DNA from: Emmonsiellopsis sp. PD_33
Taxonomy: Eukaryota; Ascomycota; Eurotiomycetes; Onygenales; Ajellomycetaceae
Length of the DNA: 64,000 bases
Assembly (NCBI GenBank): GCA_032988165.1
Contig: JANTQF010000102.1
Location: 1 to 64,000 of the forward strand
Reading direction: 5' to 3'
Below the pieces are notes generated by a model. The model made no database searches, was not told the DNA's origin, and saw only the letters and a program-made list of their open reading frames with translations. Below are positions 35,596 through 47,787 of this stretch, one piece after another. The stretch's first letter is position 1. Every line of letters begins with the position of its first letter. Position numbers and translations under genes: made by a program.

Positions 35596-35914
35596 TGTAA
35601 TGTCTGGCATTGAATATAAAGACTTTTTGATTCAAAAAGGTGGACTATGAGTTATTAAATAGTGTGATAGGAATAGACAGGTAAAAATGTATGTATATTT
35701 CAAATATAGAGGTCATATAGTAATTAGACTGTTTGCTGGTTCTTTTCATAAGAAACCTACACAGTATATATATCAATAGCTAGCTATTAAGTGTGCATCA
35801 CATGCACATTGTCAGGTGCACTGTCAGGCACACTACTAGGCCTGAGGTCTGAGATTCAAGGTCCAAGGGCATAGTTAATCTACATGTAATGTATGGTCTC
35901 CTTTATGTGTTACA
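35596..35914 (-). repeat. LTR-B2 5' LTR
   Basis: Reads TGTAATGTCTGGC... to ...TATGTGTTACA on the plus strand, 319 bp, the reverse complement of the LTR-B1 LTR. It is followed by GCCAT, the mate of GCTAT at 20836-20840. Confidence 0.9.
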
Positions 35915-35984
35915 GCCATCAACAGGGTTAGAGATAAAGTCTGAACCTTTATAATTATTAAACTTTATTATTAATATGTATGGA
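35915..35984 (-). pseudogene. Helitron piece 3: 70-bp bridge of the helicase gene
   Basis: A 70-bp island left between LTR-B2 and LTR-C1. On the minus strand it reads ILIIKFNNYKGSDFISNPVDG, which fits the region before the last motifs of Helitron helicases (a K/V-F-D-x-Y-x-G-P-like stretch). It links piece 2 (ending at 41537) to piece 4 (starting at 20840). Confidence 0.7.
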
Positions 35985-36238
35985 TGTAATGGGTGTGCTC
36001 CAATAAGTGGATTGTGCAAGCTATATGCTAGAATCAAGATTGTAATTGCTAGAGAAAGGAAGGAAAAAGGAAAAGAAATTATGAGATCATGCAATATAAA
36101 TAGAAGGGAATTATGTGAGGTCAGAGTGAATAAATATTTATATGAAGGCCCAGTTGGAGGCATCTGATTAGGCAGTTAGAGATTGGGTGAAGTTTGGGTG
36201 AGCTATAGATATAGAGTATAAGGGTATAGCCCTTTACA
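35985..36238 (-). repeat. LTR-C1 3' LTR with adjacent polypurine tract
   Basis: 254 bp, reads TGTAATGGGTGTGCTCC to CCCTTTACA on the plus strand. Directly to its right (36241-36256) is 'atccccctctatttgg', the reverse complement of a polypurine tract, confirming minus orientation. Confidence 0.9.
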
Positions 36239-36256
36239 TTATCCCCCTCTATTTGG

Positions 36257-39200
36257 ATTTGGAGGGCAGGCAGGAGGAGTCAGAAAATTGAATGCAGGAC
36301 AATGCAGGTAGAGTCTCACCAGATAGATATAGCTCTTTATAATGGGTGAGTACAGTAGTATCTTGCAGGGTAGAGGTTGATTCCCATGAAGAGGCTTCAT
36401 ATCTGAGCTACTTCATTAGATACTGAAATTCTCATCTGTGATGATAGTAGTTGAGGATGGCTTCAATCTCATATTCTACCTCATTATCTTCCCTGATGAT
36501 GCCAGGCAGATACCAGTTAGTAATCTCTTGTGAGGAAAATGGGTTAGTAGAGACTTTACAGAGCAGGTTTGTGTGAAACATATTATAAATTCTGGGTAGT
36601 ATGTTAAGATGGTAGTTATGACTTCTCAGGACTTCAATAATGGTGTACTTAGCATATTAATAGTCAAGTGTGTGAGACAGGCAATTAGTTGTGATGTTTT
36701 AGAGGTCTAGCTAGATCTTATTACTCACCTTGTAATGTTCAGTGGGATTTCAGTGGGTATTTACATGATTCTATTAGTCTTACTGGATGCTAACCATGGA
36801 GGATTCAGCCTACTTATGAGCTTACTAGAGTTTTGAGATAATGATGTCCACAATTTAGATTGAACTGTAGGATGAAGTGGAAGGTTCAGACAATTCAGTA
36901 AGATTAAGAACTTTAAGATTATAACTATATAAGAGGAAAAACAGGTTAATATTAGTACTAATAGCATTGCAGCTATTAATTGCAAGTTTAGCATGCAGGA
37001 GGAGTTCATTTCAGTCATCCTGAGCATATAAATAGAACTTTTAGAGGTAGTTCTTAGTTATCTAAATCATATATTTAGTGCTACCATTAGTTTCAGGGTG
37101 ATAGGCAGTTGAGAGGTACTAGAAGATCTTAAGGAGCTAATAGATTCAGCTCCAGATAGCTCTAACAAACTGGGTCCTACAGTCTGAGATAATTGTATGG
37201 GGTAGATCATACTAGTAATAAAATAGACTTTAGAGGAAGGCTTTAGCCACTATGGGTGCATTCATCTTCACACAGAGTTCAAGGATAATACCTTTACTGA
37301 GACAGTTAATAATGATAAGGATATTCTTATAGCTGTTGCTCATGGAGAGGTCTACTGTAAAATCAATAGCAATATCATATCAGACACATTTAGAAATTGA
37401 GAGAGATTTGAGCAGACCTTGATGGCAATTCTGCCAGGTAATAATAGATTAGCAGACATTGTAATTCTAGATGAACTGTTAGATGCTCTGAAACATATCA
37501 GGCCAGTAGAAATCTCAGAATAAAATTCAGTAGAGTACTTTGTAGCTTAGATAGCTGATCATCAGAGAATTATGAGTTTCTTGTATGATTTGAGTGTGTA
37601 ATGATTCTGAATTAGGAACTCACTATCTCCTCTGGAAGTGTAGTTAGGAGTTGGGATCTACAGAGCATTTAGTGATATTAATACAGGCTTGGAGTTCAGA
37701 CAGAAAATAATAAGCTTTATCTTGAATGATCTGAGTTATTATTTGAAGGTATTTATTGGAGGTAGCAGCAGTGTCCCAGAGTCCCTGGAGTGGGGATGAG
37801 GTAATTATAATTAACAGGGTGATGAGTAAGGCATATATTACTCCATACAGCATTACTTTGAATTCTTTGAGGGTCTGTGGATCTAGTAGTCTCTATTCAT
37901 GATTTGCCCAGTAGGTATTGAAGTCTTCAGAAGGCATATTCTATTCATATTGGAAGAGGGTGTCAGCCATGAAGTTCTCTATGCCAGGGCAGTAATGAAT
38001 TGTAAAATGGAAGTGGCTGAGGAATTTAGCCCAGTACATTTAGTATTTAAAGAGTTTATAGGTTATTATGAAATATCAGAGGTTCTTATGATCTATGATG
38101 ATTTTAAAGTCTTTTATACTACAGAGTTTAGAGTCTTATTCTTCTAGACATTAGATAATAGTAAGGAGTTTCTTATCATAAATCTCATAATTAGCTTCAG
38201 CAGGGCTGAGCTTCTTAAACATAAATGCACAGGATTGCAGGATGCCTTCATCATCTCATTACATGAGAGTACTGCTTGTGATATAACTGAAAGAGTCTGT
38301 TTCAACTATCATTAAGTAATCAGAGTTGAATGTAATGAGTATTGGGGTAGAGATGAACATCTATTTAAGGTGTGCAAATACCTTATCTACCTCCTTAGAC
38401 TATAGAAACTGCTGGTCTTTGCATGTGAGATTAATTAGTAATTAGATGATATCAGAAAAATTCTGAATGAAGTATCAGTAGAAATTTATAAATTCTAGGA
38501 AGTCTTGTATGTCTTTTATAGTTGTAGGGGCCTTCTATTTGAGAATAGCAATGATCTTCTTGAGGTCCATATGAACTTCCTTCCCTACCTCTATGATGAA
38601 GCTGAGGTAGGTCATCTCCTAGACTTTAAAGGCAGATTTGTTGATGTTAATTGGGAGACTATGTTTGTGAAGGTGGGTGAGAACTTTTTGAATGTACTCT
38701 TAATGCTACTTGTAGGATCTATCAGTAAAGATAAGGATGTTATTGAGATAGATAGAAGTAAATTCATCTAAATAGTCTTATAAGATCTAGTTGATGTATT
38801 TCTGGAAGGTGCTTGAGATATTTGTGAGGCCAAAGAGGGTAACTATCCATTTAAATAGATCATATCTTGTGTGAAAGATGATTAGCCATTCATTTCCTTC
38901 TGTAATTTAAATCTTATAGAACACAGAAATGATATTCAGCTTTATAAACCACTTAACTTGGCTGATCCATTTGAGAGTCTCATTAATTAACAGTAGTGGG
39001 TAATGATCTTTTTGAGTGAGACAGTTGAGGCCCTAATAGTTAACACAGAACTAGAGGCCTCTACCTAGCTTTTTTATAAAGAGTATGGATGCACCCATGG
39101 GTGAATTACTAACTTGAATGAAATCTTTATCTAGAAGATCATTAAGAGTCTTGTGGAGTACAAGCAGTTTATTATGTAATATATTGTATAGTGGTTTTCA

Positions 39201-39920
39201 GGGCAGCTGAGGGTCTTTACCATCTATCTTCTCAAGTTTGATATGATAGTTATGTATACCATGGAATGATAAGAGCTTCTTAGTGGCCTTATGATCAAAA
39301 ATATTGAGGAATTTGTGGTAATATGGAGAGAGGACTATTATGGAGTTGGTCTTTAGCTTCTTAGAGAGCTGTGAGAGAGCCTTCTCTATGTTAGCCATGC
39401 TAGTAGTGAAGATTTCAATGGGAGATTAGAACTTGAATTTCTGATTACAGCTTTAAAGAAGGTTATAGGTGTTGGTGGAGATTTAGTGAAGATCAGTAGT
39501 CTTATGAATATCTTTTTTGGAGATATGAATGCCTTCAGGGAATATAACACATCAATTATAAGTATTGATGAGAGCTTAATGTTCAGATAGCTATAATAAG
39601 CCTAGCATGAAGTCATATGGGAGATTCTCAATCTTATATGTATAAGTATTTTCTCAGAGAAATCTACTAATATTAATATTAAGCTTTACCATATTTCATA
39701 TGAAGCTGCCTGTGTCACCATTGACACCTTCAATCTTTTGGGGGTTGATTGGGATATACAGAAGATTATAACAGTTAACTATGTGAGGGTGAATTATTGA
39801 ATAGTAACAGTAACCACTATCTACCATAACATTCATATTAAAAGAATGATTAACTACAGTAGGTACAAGAATTACTAGAATAATTATTTTCTTCTTAAAG
39901 GTCTTTCTATCTAACTTTAG
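36257..39920 (-). pseudogene. LTR-C1 pol relic: protease, RT, RNase H, integrase, chromodomain
   Basis: A pre-RT segment is open at 39398-39198. The RT active-site box reads YLNNILIF (about 38754-38731) instead of YLDD. Integrase N-terminal sequence is open at 37853-37644, followed by AIDFTVDL (about 37370), IISDCRTQFV (about 37185) and HPETNGSTKYM (about 37105), where the third acidic residue of the D,D,E triad has become Lys. A chromodomain follows (EVEYEIEAILNYYHHR, FQYLMKW, SWESTSTLQDTTVLTHY, about 36495-36330). Open frames on the plus strand (37899-38147, 38505-38771) are antisense to RNase H and RT. Confidence 0.83.
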
Positions 39921-39949
39921 GAGCTTCTACTCATAATTTTACATGGAAG

Positions 39950-41090
39950 CTAGTCTTTTCCCAAGTCTGACTTAGTGTCTTTGAAGTCTTCCTTCTGTTC
40001 AGGCTTGATTTGTATGTTTGTGGACTGTACAGGCAGTTTTAAGGAAATATGAGTTCTATGATAGTCAGCAGCTCTGTACTCAGATTTGTTGCAGTTAATG
40101 TAGACATTTTGAGCACAGCAATCAATAATAGTAGTAGTAGTTATATTTGGGATGCAGAATGTGTTTGCATGAGTGGGCCCTGTAGGCATTTAATTCATAG
40201 TGTTTAGATTTTTTGGTAGAGAGGTCTTGAGGAAGACCTCCCTAGAGGTAGTAGGGGTGCCACCATGAATTCAGCCCTGAATGGCCTTAATCTTGAATAG
40301 GTTATTCTCTATACTGTGAAGCTTCATATAATATTTGAGGTATATAGGGGGTTTAATAGAGGTAATGATCTGCTGTAGGAGTTTGAACTTAATAGCCTTT
40401 TTAAGTAGAGCTTTCTTGATAGTATCATCCCATAGCTGGCTGTCAGCTTCCAGGATCTTCTGATTGAATCTTGGGAGAAAGATAGATAGTAGATCAGTTT
40501 TCTGGTAAATACTGTGCAGCCAGGTCAGGGCCTTCTAGGCCACTGAAGGGTTGGAGAAAAGGATGTTGAGCTGGTTGAGAATAATATTAGAGGTCATAGG
40601 AATAAGCTTGGCATTAGCCTTCATCTAAAGGTGGAATTGAGTAATAGTAGTACCAGAGAGTTAGATGTAGATGTACCAGGCCTGATCAGTAAGAGATCCA
40701 ATCACAAGGCTGTTCAAAGTAATTTTGGCCTTCATACTAAGGCACCAGGTGGGGTATTCAGAGACTTATTCACCCATGAATTTCTCAAGGGTGATGAGCC
40801 TTTCTTTCAGGCATCTTAAGAAGTCCTCAAAAGGAGTAGTCAGGTAAGTAGGAGTCAGGATAGGAGCTGAAGTCAGTGTGGGTGTACAATTTTATTTGGC
40901 AATGAGGTTAATCTTATTCACAAGCTGTTGAATAAAGTTTCAGAACTCAGTATCAGAGCCCTGAGAAGGGGTGCTGTCTTCATGTAGAGGGTCCATATTC
41001 ATAATGGATTTAAAAGATTGTTTGAATTTAGAGAGTTTAGAGGATTCAGAAAGTTTGGAGGAAAATCTCATGAGATATTAATATGAACTG
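39950..41090 (-). pseudogene. LTR-C1 gag relic
   Basis: It has a Ser-rich N-terminus (SSKLSESSKLSKFKQSF) and a capsid-like body (DFLRCLKERLITLEKFMGE near 40820; AWKALTWLHSIY-like segment near 40530; DDTIKKALLKKAIKFKLLQQ near 40430). The zinc knuckle reads CINCNKSEYRAADY, where the expected His and last Cys are Tyr (about 40105-40064). The last 79 codons (40189-39950) are open. Confidence 0.75.
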
Positions 41091-41282
41091 TTAGAGCTTT
41101 AGGGCCTTTTACTGACATGTCATCTAGTAGAGCTGAGCTGAATGAGTTATATTTTGGATTTCAGAAGAGTTTTACTGTACACATAGGTCATATTTGGAAG
41201 AATCTGCTATACATGTGAATCACATTTAGAGAGCAAATATAATGAGGATCTCTAAGAAGAGATCAAGCTAGTAATTATAAAA

Positions 41283-41536
41283 TGTAACAGGCACACTCTG
41301 ATAAGCAGATCATGCAAGCTATATATTAGAATCAAAATTGTAATTGCTAGAGAAAGGAAGGAAAAAGGAAAAGGAATCATGAGATCATACAATATAAATA
41401 GAAGGGAATTATGTGAGGTCAGAGTGGATAAACATTCATATGAAGGCCTAGTTGGAGGTGTCTGATTGAGCAGTTGGAGATTGGGTGAAGTTTGGGTGAG
41501 CTATGAATATAGGGTATAAGGGTGTAGCTCTTTATA
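41283..41536 (-). repeat. LTR-C1 5' LTR
   Basis: Starts TGTAACAGGCACACTC and ends CTCTTTATA (ACA to ATA), 254 bp, followed by target duplication ATGGA. Confidence 0.9.
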
Positions 41537-43756
41537 ATGGAAGTGTGTTGATGAGATCTGCACCAGCCTCCCACATCATATTATATATTATATTAATGAA
41601 ATTATTAACTAGATCTTACTCTATCTATAGGTTGTGAGTTAGTATTATATAGCACTCAATACTTATATATATGATGTCTGCTAGGTTCTGAGCTTCATCT
41701 ATTATTACAGTCTTTACTGATGTATGTCCTAGGTGATTGGCTGATAATATTTTCATGGGCCTATTATAGATATATAGTTTGAATATATTATAAGAATAGA
41801 TATTATTTTTCTTTAAGTATATCTAAATTATATCATTAAAGGTGTTAACTTCATTCAGTAGGATATTATACTTCATGTGTGTCAGAAGTAGACATCAGTC
41901 CTCCTTAATGATAGAGACTATATGTAGATTTTTGAGAGCTTTTTAGAATCAGATTATAAGATTATCAACTCCCTACTAGCACATTACCTGCTGAAGGATA
42001 ATAGTTGTAGATAGTAAATAGTATGTCTTTACTATGCTATTAATATATAGCTGTCATGGGACAGTATATAATAGAGTATTACTTATAGGAGGCAGCTAAA
42101 AGAAGTTACTAAACATCAGAACACTTCTCTCACCAAAGAATTTATTATTATATTATGAATAGATTTCTCTCAATCTATAATCTATCTGATCTAACATTGT
42201 GAGACTAATTATTAACTTCCTCATTAATAATAATCTATATCATATGATGTATGTTATCCTGCATTGTAGCTAATGCCCAGGATGATAGTGACTTATATAC
42301 TATATCAACTGATAAATGTAAAAAGCTGTGAAGTGTGCAGCCTTATATGTTAAAGACAGCTACTCTCATTGATGCTATATAAACTATAGGGTTATTAACT
42401 CTAGACTGTGATAATATATATTTAAGGTGTGAACTGATGACATTAATAACATATAACTTATCTATTTCATCTGGTTTATTTATATTTAGTTGTAGTGATA
42501 GAGGTAACTCACTACCCAGATGATGATAGAAATATTGTATTACTACATCAAATAATTATACTTATTTTAATATCAGTATGTTATAACTTATAAGAAAAGA
42601 CTCCTTCAAGCTCAGTGTAGCTATCTATTTACTAATTTTCTACCAGTTAAGAGCTAATAGATGATCATCTTCAATGTAGTGATGATGCTAGTCATATATG
42701 ATATTTATATTATAAACTTCAAGATTGCTTGAAGTATTTTTAACTACCTCATAACTAAGCAGGCCTGCAGCTAGAACCTCTCATCTCTCTTATATAATAT
42801 TATTCAGATAATCCTCCATCTCAAACTCATTTTGAACAGCTTTATTAGAGATAAATCTAAGTGTATTGAAATCATGAGATGAGCTATACTCTCTAGTATA
42901 GTGGGTATATATTAACCTCCAGTCTTCAAAAGCTCTAAATGTAGAGGAGGTGACATCCTTCCTATATCATGGATGATAGAGCATCATCTTGATGTAGTAG
43001 AAATCATCATACTGAGAATTATTAGCATTAGATAGATAATAAGGCTAGAATGATATAATGTAAGGCTTTACTCATAATTATTATTTATACTTTTTCTAAT
43101 CATACTTTCAAATGAACTTTAGCAAGCAGACCCCATCTAAAGACTAAGATTATACTCTATATTATTTAACTAATAACTTTATTAAGATAATCTCTGATTC
43201 TATAACTTTATAAGATCATTTTATCAGTACATCTACATGACATTGCAGTAACACAACTATATGACTACTCTGTATTAATAGCTTAAACATGAAATAGTAG
43301 TAGATCTTCTGTATGAGCCAGTCTCTCTTCTTAATGAGTTTATTTAGTATTTTTGCCACTACAGTCTACATTGATGAATGAGTGTGGGAATGTGTTGCTA
43401 CACTACATACACTCTTTATAATATTATAATATAATGTTGATTTAATCTTATTCTTAATGCAGTACTTTGCAGTATATTTAAGCACTACCTCTAGAGAAGT
43501 GAATAGGAAAAGATCCTCATTAGCTAGCTAATCTAGTGTTATTACTAATGAAAATGCCTGGAGCAACTCATCTGAATGCTATAAAGTAAATATCTATTAT
43601 GATTTATGTTTAGAGAGCCTATCCTCATCATTACAGCAGGTAATTATGAGATGATTATAGAGGGGTTTCAGATAGAAGAATTGATAGTGATACTCTCCTA
43701 ATCATTTATCTTTATATAGATAGTATGCTTCAGAATGTTGTGTGTATCTATCAAAT
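41537..43756 (-). pseudogene. Helitron piece 2: end of Helitron-like N region and first part of Pif1-like helicase
   Basis: The minus strand first gives a region between Rep and helicase (DFYYIKMMLYHP, ISNKAVQNEFEMEDYLNN, about 43010-42810). Helicase follows: IVYIASMRVAVFNI*GCTLH (about 42390-42335), YKSLSSWALATMQ (about 42300), LREIYS*YNNKFFGERSVLM (about 42170-42110), then FSNFF*LPPISNTLLY (about 42110-42065), matching the Pif1 G-D-F-x-Q-L-P-P box. ILTHNL*IE*DLVNN lies near 41650. One frameshift lies near 42200. No intact Walker A is seen. Confidence 0.8.
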
Positions 43757-43822
43757 TATAAAGAGCTACACTCTTATATTCTATATCTATAACTCATCTA
43801 AACTTTACCTGATCTCTGACTG
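43757..43822 (+). repeat. LTR-C2 5' LTR, first part
   Basis: Sequence TATAAAGAGCTACACTC... to ...GATCTCTGACTG matches the start of the 3' LTR at 54621. It stops at the GACTG duplication of LTR-C3 and continues at 49379. Confidence 0.88.
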
Positions 43823-44076
43823 TGTAATGGGCATGCTCTGATAAGTGGATCATGTAAGCTATACACTAGAATTAAGATTGTAATCACTAGAGAAAGGAAG
43901 GAAAAAGGAAAAGGAATCACAAGATCATGCAATATAAATAGAAGGGAATTATGTGAGGTTGGAGTGAATAAATGTTCATATAAAGGCCTGGTTGGAGGTG
44001 TCTGATTGAGCAGTCAGAGATCAGGTAAAGTTTAGGTGAGCTACAGATATAGGGTATAAGGGTGTAGCCCTTCACA
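43823..44076 (-). repeat. LTR-C3 3' LTR with adjacent polypurine tract
   Basis: 254 bp, TGTAATGGGCATGCTC to CCTTCACA on the plus strand. Next to it, 'ttatccccccctatttgg' (44077-44094) is the reverse complement of the polypurine tract. Confidence 0.9.
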
Positions 44077-44094
44077 TTATCCCCCCCTATTTGG

Positions 44095-47000
44095 ATTTGA
44101 AGGGTGGGTGGGAGGGGTCAGGAAATCAGATGTGAGGCAGTGCAGGCAGAGTCTTATTGGGTGAGTGCAGCTCTTCATAACAGGCAAGCACAGTAGTATC
44201 TTACAGGGTAGAGGTTAGTTCCCATAAAGGGGCTTCATATTCAAGTCACTTCATTAGATACTGGAATCCTCATCTACAGTAGCAGTAGTTAAGAATGGCT
44301 TCAATCTCATATTCTACCTTATTGTCTTTTCTGATGATGCTAGGTAGATGCCAGTCAGTAATCTCTTGTGAGAGGAACAGGTTAGTAGAGACTTTACAGA
44401 GTAGGTTTGTGTGAAACACATTGTGAATCTCAGGTGGCATGTCAAGGTAGTAGTTATGACTTCTCAGGATTTTAATGACAGTATACTTAGTATATCAGTA
44501 GTTAAGTGTGTGAGATGGGCAATCAATCATAATGTTTTAGAGGTCTAGTCAGACCTTATTATTCACCTCATAATATTTAGTAGGATTTTAGTGAGCATTC
44601 ATGCAGTCCTATTAGTTCTGCTGAGCACTGATCATGGAGAATTCAGCCTACTTACAGGCTTGCTGGAGTTTTGAGATGATGGTGTCTGCAATTTGAATTG
44701 AACTGCAGGGTGAAGTGGAAGGTTTGAGCAATTTAATGAGATTAAGAACTTTGAGATTATAACTATATAAGAGGAAAAACAGACTAACACCAGTGCTGAT
44801 GGTGTCACAGCCATTAATTGTAAATTTAGCATGCAGGAGGAGTTCATTCCAGTTATTCTAGACATATAAATAGAACTTTTAGAGGTAGTTCTTAGTTATC
44901 TGAATCATACATTTAGTGCTGCTGTTAGTTTCAGGGTGATAGACAGTTAAGAGATACCAGAAGATCTTAAGGAGCTAGTAGATTTAGCTTTAGATAGCTC
45001 TAACAAACTAGATCTCACAGTTTGAGATAATTATATAGAATAAACCATGCTGGTGATAAAACAGACTTCAGAGGAAAGCTTTAGCCACTGTGGGCACATC
45101 TATCTTCATATAGGGTTTAAGGATAATATCTTTACTGAGGCAGTCAATAATGATAAGGATATTCTTGCAGTCATCACTCATGAGGAGGTCTACTGTGAAA
45201 TCAATGGCAACATTGCACCAGACATGTTCAGAGATCAGAAGAGATTTGAGTAGACCTTGGTAGTAGTCTCACTAGGTAATAATAGATTGATAGATATTGT
45301 AGTTTCAGATGAACTGTCAGATGCTCTAAGATATATCAGGCTAGTAGAAATCTTAGGATAAAATTTGGTAGAGTACTTCACAGCCTGGGTGGCTGGTCAT
45401 CAGAGAATCATGAGTTTCTTATATGATTTAGGTGTGTAATGATTCTGAATCAAGAACCTACCACCTTCTTTAGAAGTATAATTAGGAGTTAGGATTTATA
45501 GAGCATTCAGTAATATCAATACAGACTTGAAGTTCAGACAGAAAACAGCAAGCTTTATCTCAGATGATCTGGGTCATCATTTGAAGGCATTCATTAGAGG
45601 TAGCAGCAGTGTCTCAGAGTCTCTGGAGTAGAGATGAGGTGGTTATAATTAGTAGAATGACAGGTGAGGTATATATTACTTCATGTGATGTTACTTCAAA
45701 TTCTTTAAGGGTCTGTAGATCTAGTAGTCTCTATTTGTGGTTTACTTAGTGGGTATTAAAGTCTTTAGAAGGTATATTCTATTTACATTGAAAGAGAGTA
45801 TTAGCCATGAAGTTCTCTGTGTCAGGGCAATAATGAATTATAAAATGAAAGTGGCTGAGAAATTCAGCTCAGCACATCTAGCATTTAGAGAGTTTATGAG
45901 TTATTATGAAATATTAGAGGTTCTTATGATCTGTGATGATTTTAAAGTCTTTCACACTGTGAAGTTTGAAGTCTCATTCTTCTAGACATTAAATAATGGC
46001 AAGAAGTTTCTTGTCATAGATCTCATAGTTAGCTTCAGCAGGGCTGAGCTTCTTAGACATAAATATGTAGGGTTACAGGACACCTTCATCATCCTATTAC
46101 ATGAGAGTATTGCTTATGATATAACTGGAAGAGTCTGTTTTAATCACCATTAGATGGTCAGGGTTAAATACAATGAGCATCAGGATGGAGATGAACATCT
46201 ATTTAAGGTGCATAAATACCTTGTCTGCCTCCTTAGACTATAGAAATTACTGGTCTTTATGTGTGAGATCAGTTAGTAATCAGATGATGTCAGAAAAATC
46301 CTGAATGAAGTATTAGTAGAAATTTATGAATTCTAGGAAGCCTTGCATGCCTTTTATAGTTGTAGGAGCCTCCTATTTAAGAATAGCAATAATCTTCTTG
46401 AGGTTCATATGAACTTCCTTCTCCATCTCTATAATGAAGCTGAGGTAGGTTGTCTCTTGAACTTTAAAGATAGATTTGTCAATGTCAATTAGGAGGCTGT
46501 GTTTATGGAGGTAGATAAGGACTTTTTAGATGTGCTCTTAATGCTGCTTATAGAATCTATTAGTGAAGATGAGAATGTCATTAAGGTAGGTAGAAGTAAA
46601 TTCATTCAAATAGTCTTATAAGGCCCAGTTGATGTATTTCTGGAAGGTGCTCAGGGTGTTTATGAGATCAAAGAGGGTAACTATCCATTTGAATAGACTA
46701 TATCTTATGTGAAAGGTAGTTAGCCATTCATCTCCTTTTATGATTTAGATCTTATAGAATGCAGAAATGACATTTAGCTTTGTGAACTACTTAGCTTGAC
46801 TGATTCATTTAAGAGTCTCATTGATTAATAGTAGTGAGTAACAATCTTTTCAGGTGAGGCAGTTGAGGCTCTGATAGTCAACATAGAACTAAAGGTCTCT
46901 ACCTGGCTTTTTCACAAAGAGTATGAGTGTGCCTGCAGGCAAATTACTAACTTAAATGAAATTCTTATCTAAAAGGTTATTAAGGGTCTTGCAGAGCACA

Positions 47001-47780
47001 AGCAGTTCATCATGTAATATGTTGTATAGTAGTCCTCAGGGTAGCTGAGGATCTTTGCCATCTATCTTCTTAAATTCAATATGATAGTTATGCATACCAT
47101 GGAACAGTAGGAGCTTCTCAGTGGCCTTATAGTCAAAAACATCAAGGAATTTATAGTAGTGTGGAGAGAGGACTATTACAGGGTCAGTCTTTAGCTTCTT
47201 AGAGAGCTATGAGAGAGCCTTCTCTATGTCAGCCATGCTAGTAGTGAAGATTTCAATGGGAGGTCAGAACTTAAATTTTTAATTGCAGCTTCAAAGAAGA
47301 TTATAGGTATTAGTAGAGATTTAATAAAGGTCAGTAGTTTTGTGAATATCTTTTTTGAAGATACAGATGCCTCTAGGGAATACAACACATTAGTTGCAAG
47401 CATCAATGAGGGTTTAATGTTCAGATAGCTATAATAGGCCTAGTATGAAGTTATATGAGAGATTCTCAATCTTATATGTATAAGTATTTTCTTAGAGAAA
47501 TCTACTAACATCAACATCAAGCTTCATCATATTTCATATGAAGCTGCCTGTGTCACCATTGACACCTTTAATCTTTTGGGGGTTAATTAGAATACACAGG
47601 AGGTTATAATAGTTAATCATGCAAGGGTGAATCATTGAATAGTAACAGCAACCACTATCTATCATAGCATTTATATTAAAAGAACAATTAACTACAGTAG
47701 GTATAAGGATCACCAGAATAGTCATTTTCTTCTCAAAGGTTTTCCTATCTAACTCTAGGAGCTTCCACTTGCAATTTCAC
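44095..47780 (-). pseudogene. LTR-C3 pol relic: protease, RT, RNase H, integrase, chromodomain
   Basis: Protease lies in the open stretch 47725-47534 with the catalytic motif IDSGC (AMIDSGCCYYSMIHP) preserved. RT follows from about 47250. RNase H and integrase span about 46300-44600, and a chromodomain-like end lies near 44340-44170. Open plus-strand frames at 45047-45253 and 45737-45985 are antisense to these domains. Stops are present, but fewer than in LTR-C2. Confidence 0.8.
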
Positions 47781-47787
47781 ATAGAAG

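Larger units (their letters stand above)
20841..35914 (-). mobile_element. LTR-B2: chromovirus-type Ty3/gypsy retrotransposon, minus strand, split by LTR-B1
   Basis: 319-bp LTRs lie at 20841-21159 and 35596-35914, with flanking 5-mers GCTAT (20836-20840) and GCCAT (35915-35919), a target duplication with one C/T change. Internal sequence runs from 35595 down to 28886, is interrupted by LTR-B1 with its AGTTC duplication, and resumes at 21335-21160. Removing the insert gives about 7.5 kb, the same size as LTR-B1. It lies inside the Helitron helicase gene. Confidence 0.9.
35985..41536 (-). mobile_element. LTR-C1: chromovirus-type Ty3/gypsy retrotransposon, minus strand
   Basis: 254-bp LTRs lie at 35985-36238 and 41283-41536, with perfect target duplications ATGGA at 35980-35984 and 41537-41541. 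The total is 5552 bp. On the minus strand gag with a CCHC knuckle is followed by protease, RT, RNase H, integrase and a chromodomain. It is inserted in the Helitron helicase gene. Stops are scattered throughout. Confidence 0.92.

Noticed and set aside
36761..37027. 88-codon minus-strand open frame (MLRMTEMNSSCMLNLQLIAAM), also at 44632-44865.
   Set aside because: It is a different frame of the integrase/post-integrase region of LTR-C; the real frame gives NELLLHAKLAINGCNAIS-like integrase sequence.
40631..40819. 62-codon plus-strand open frame in LTR-C1.
   Set aside because: It is antisense to the gag capsid-like region of LTR-C1 and is not maintained in the other copies.
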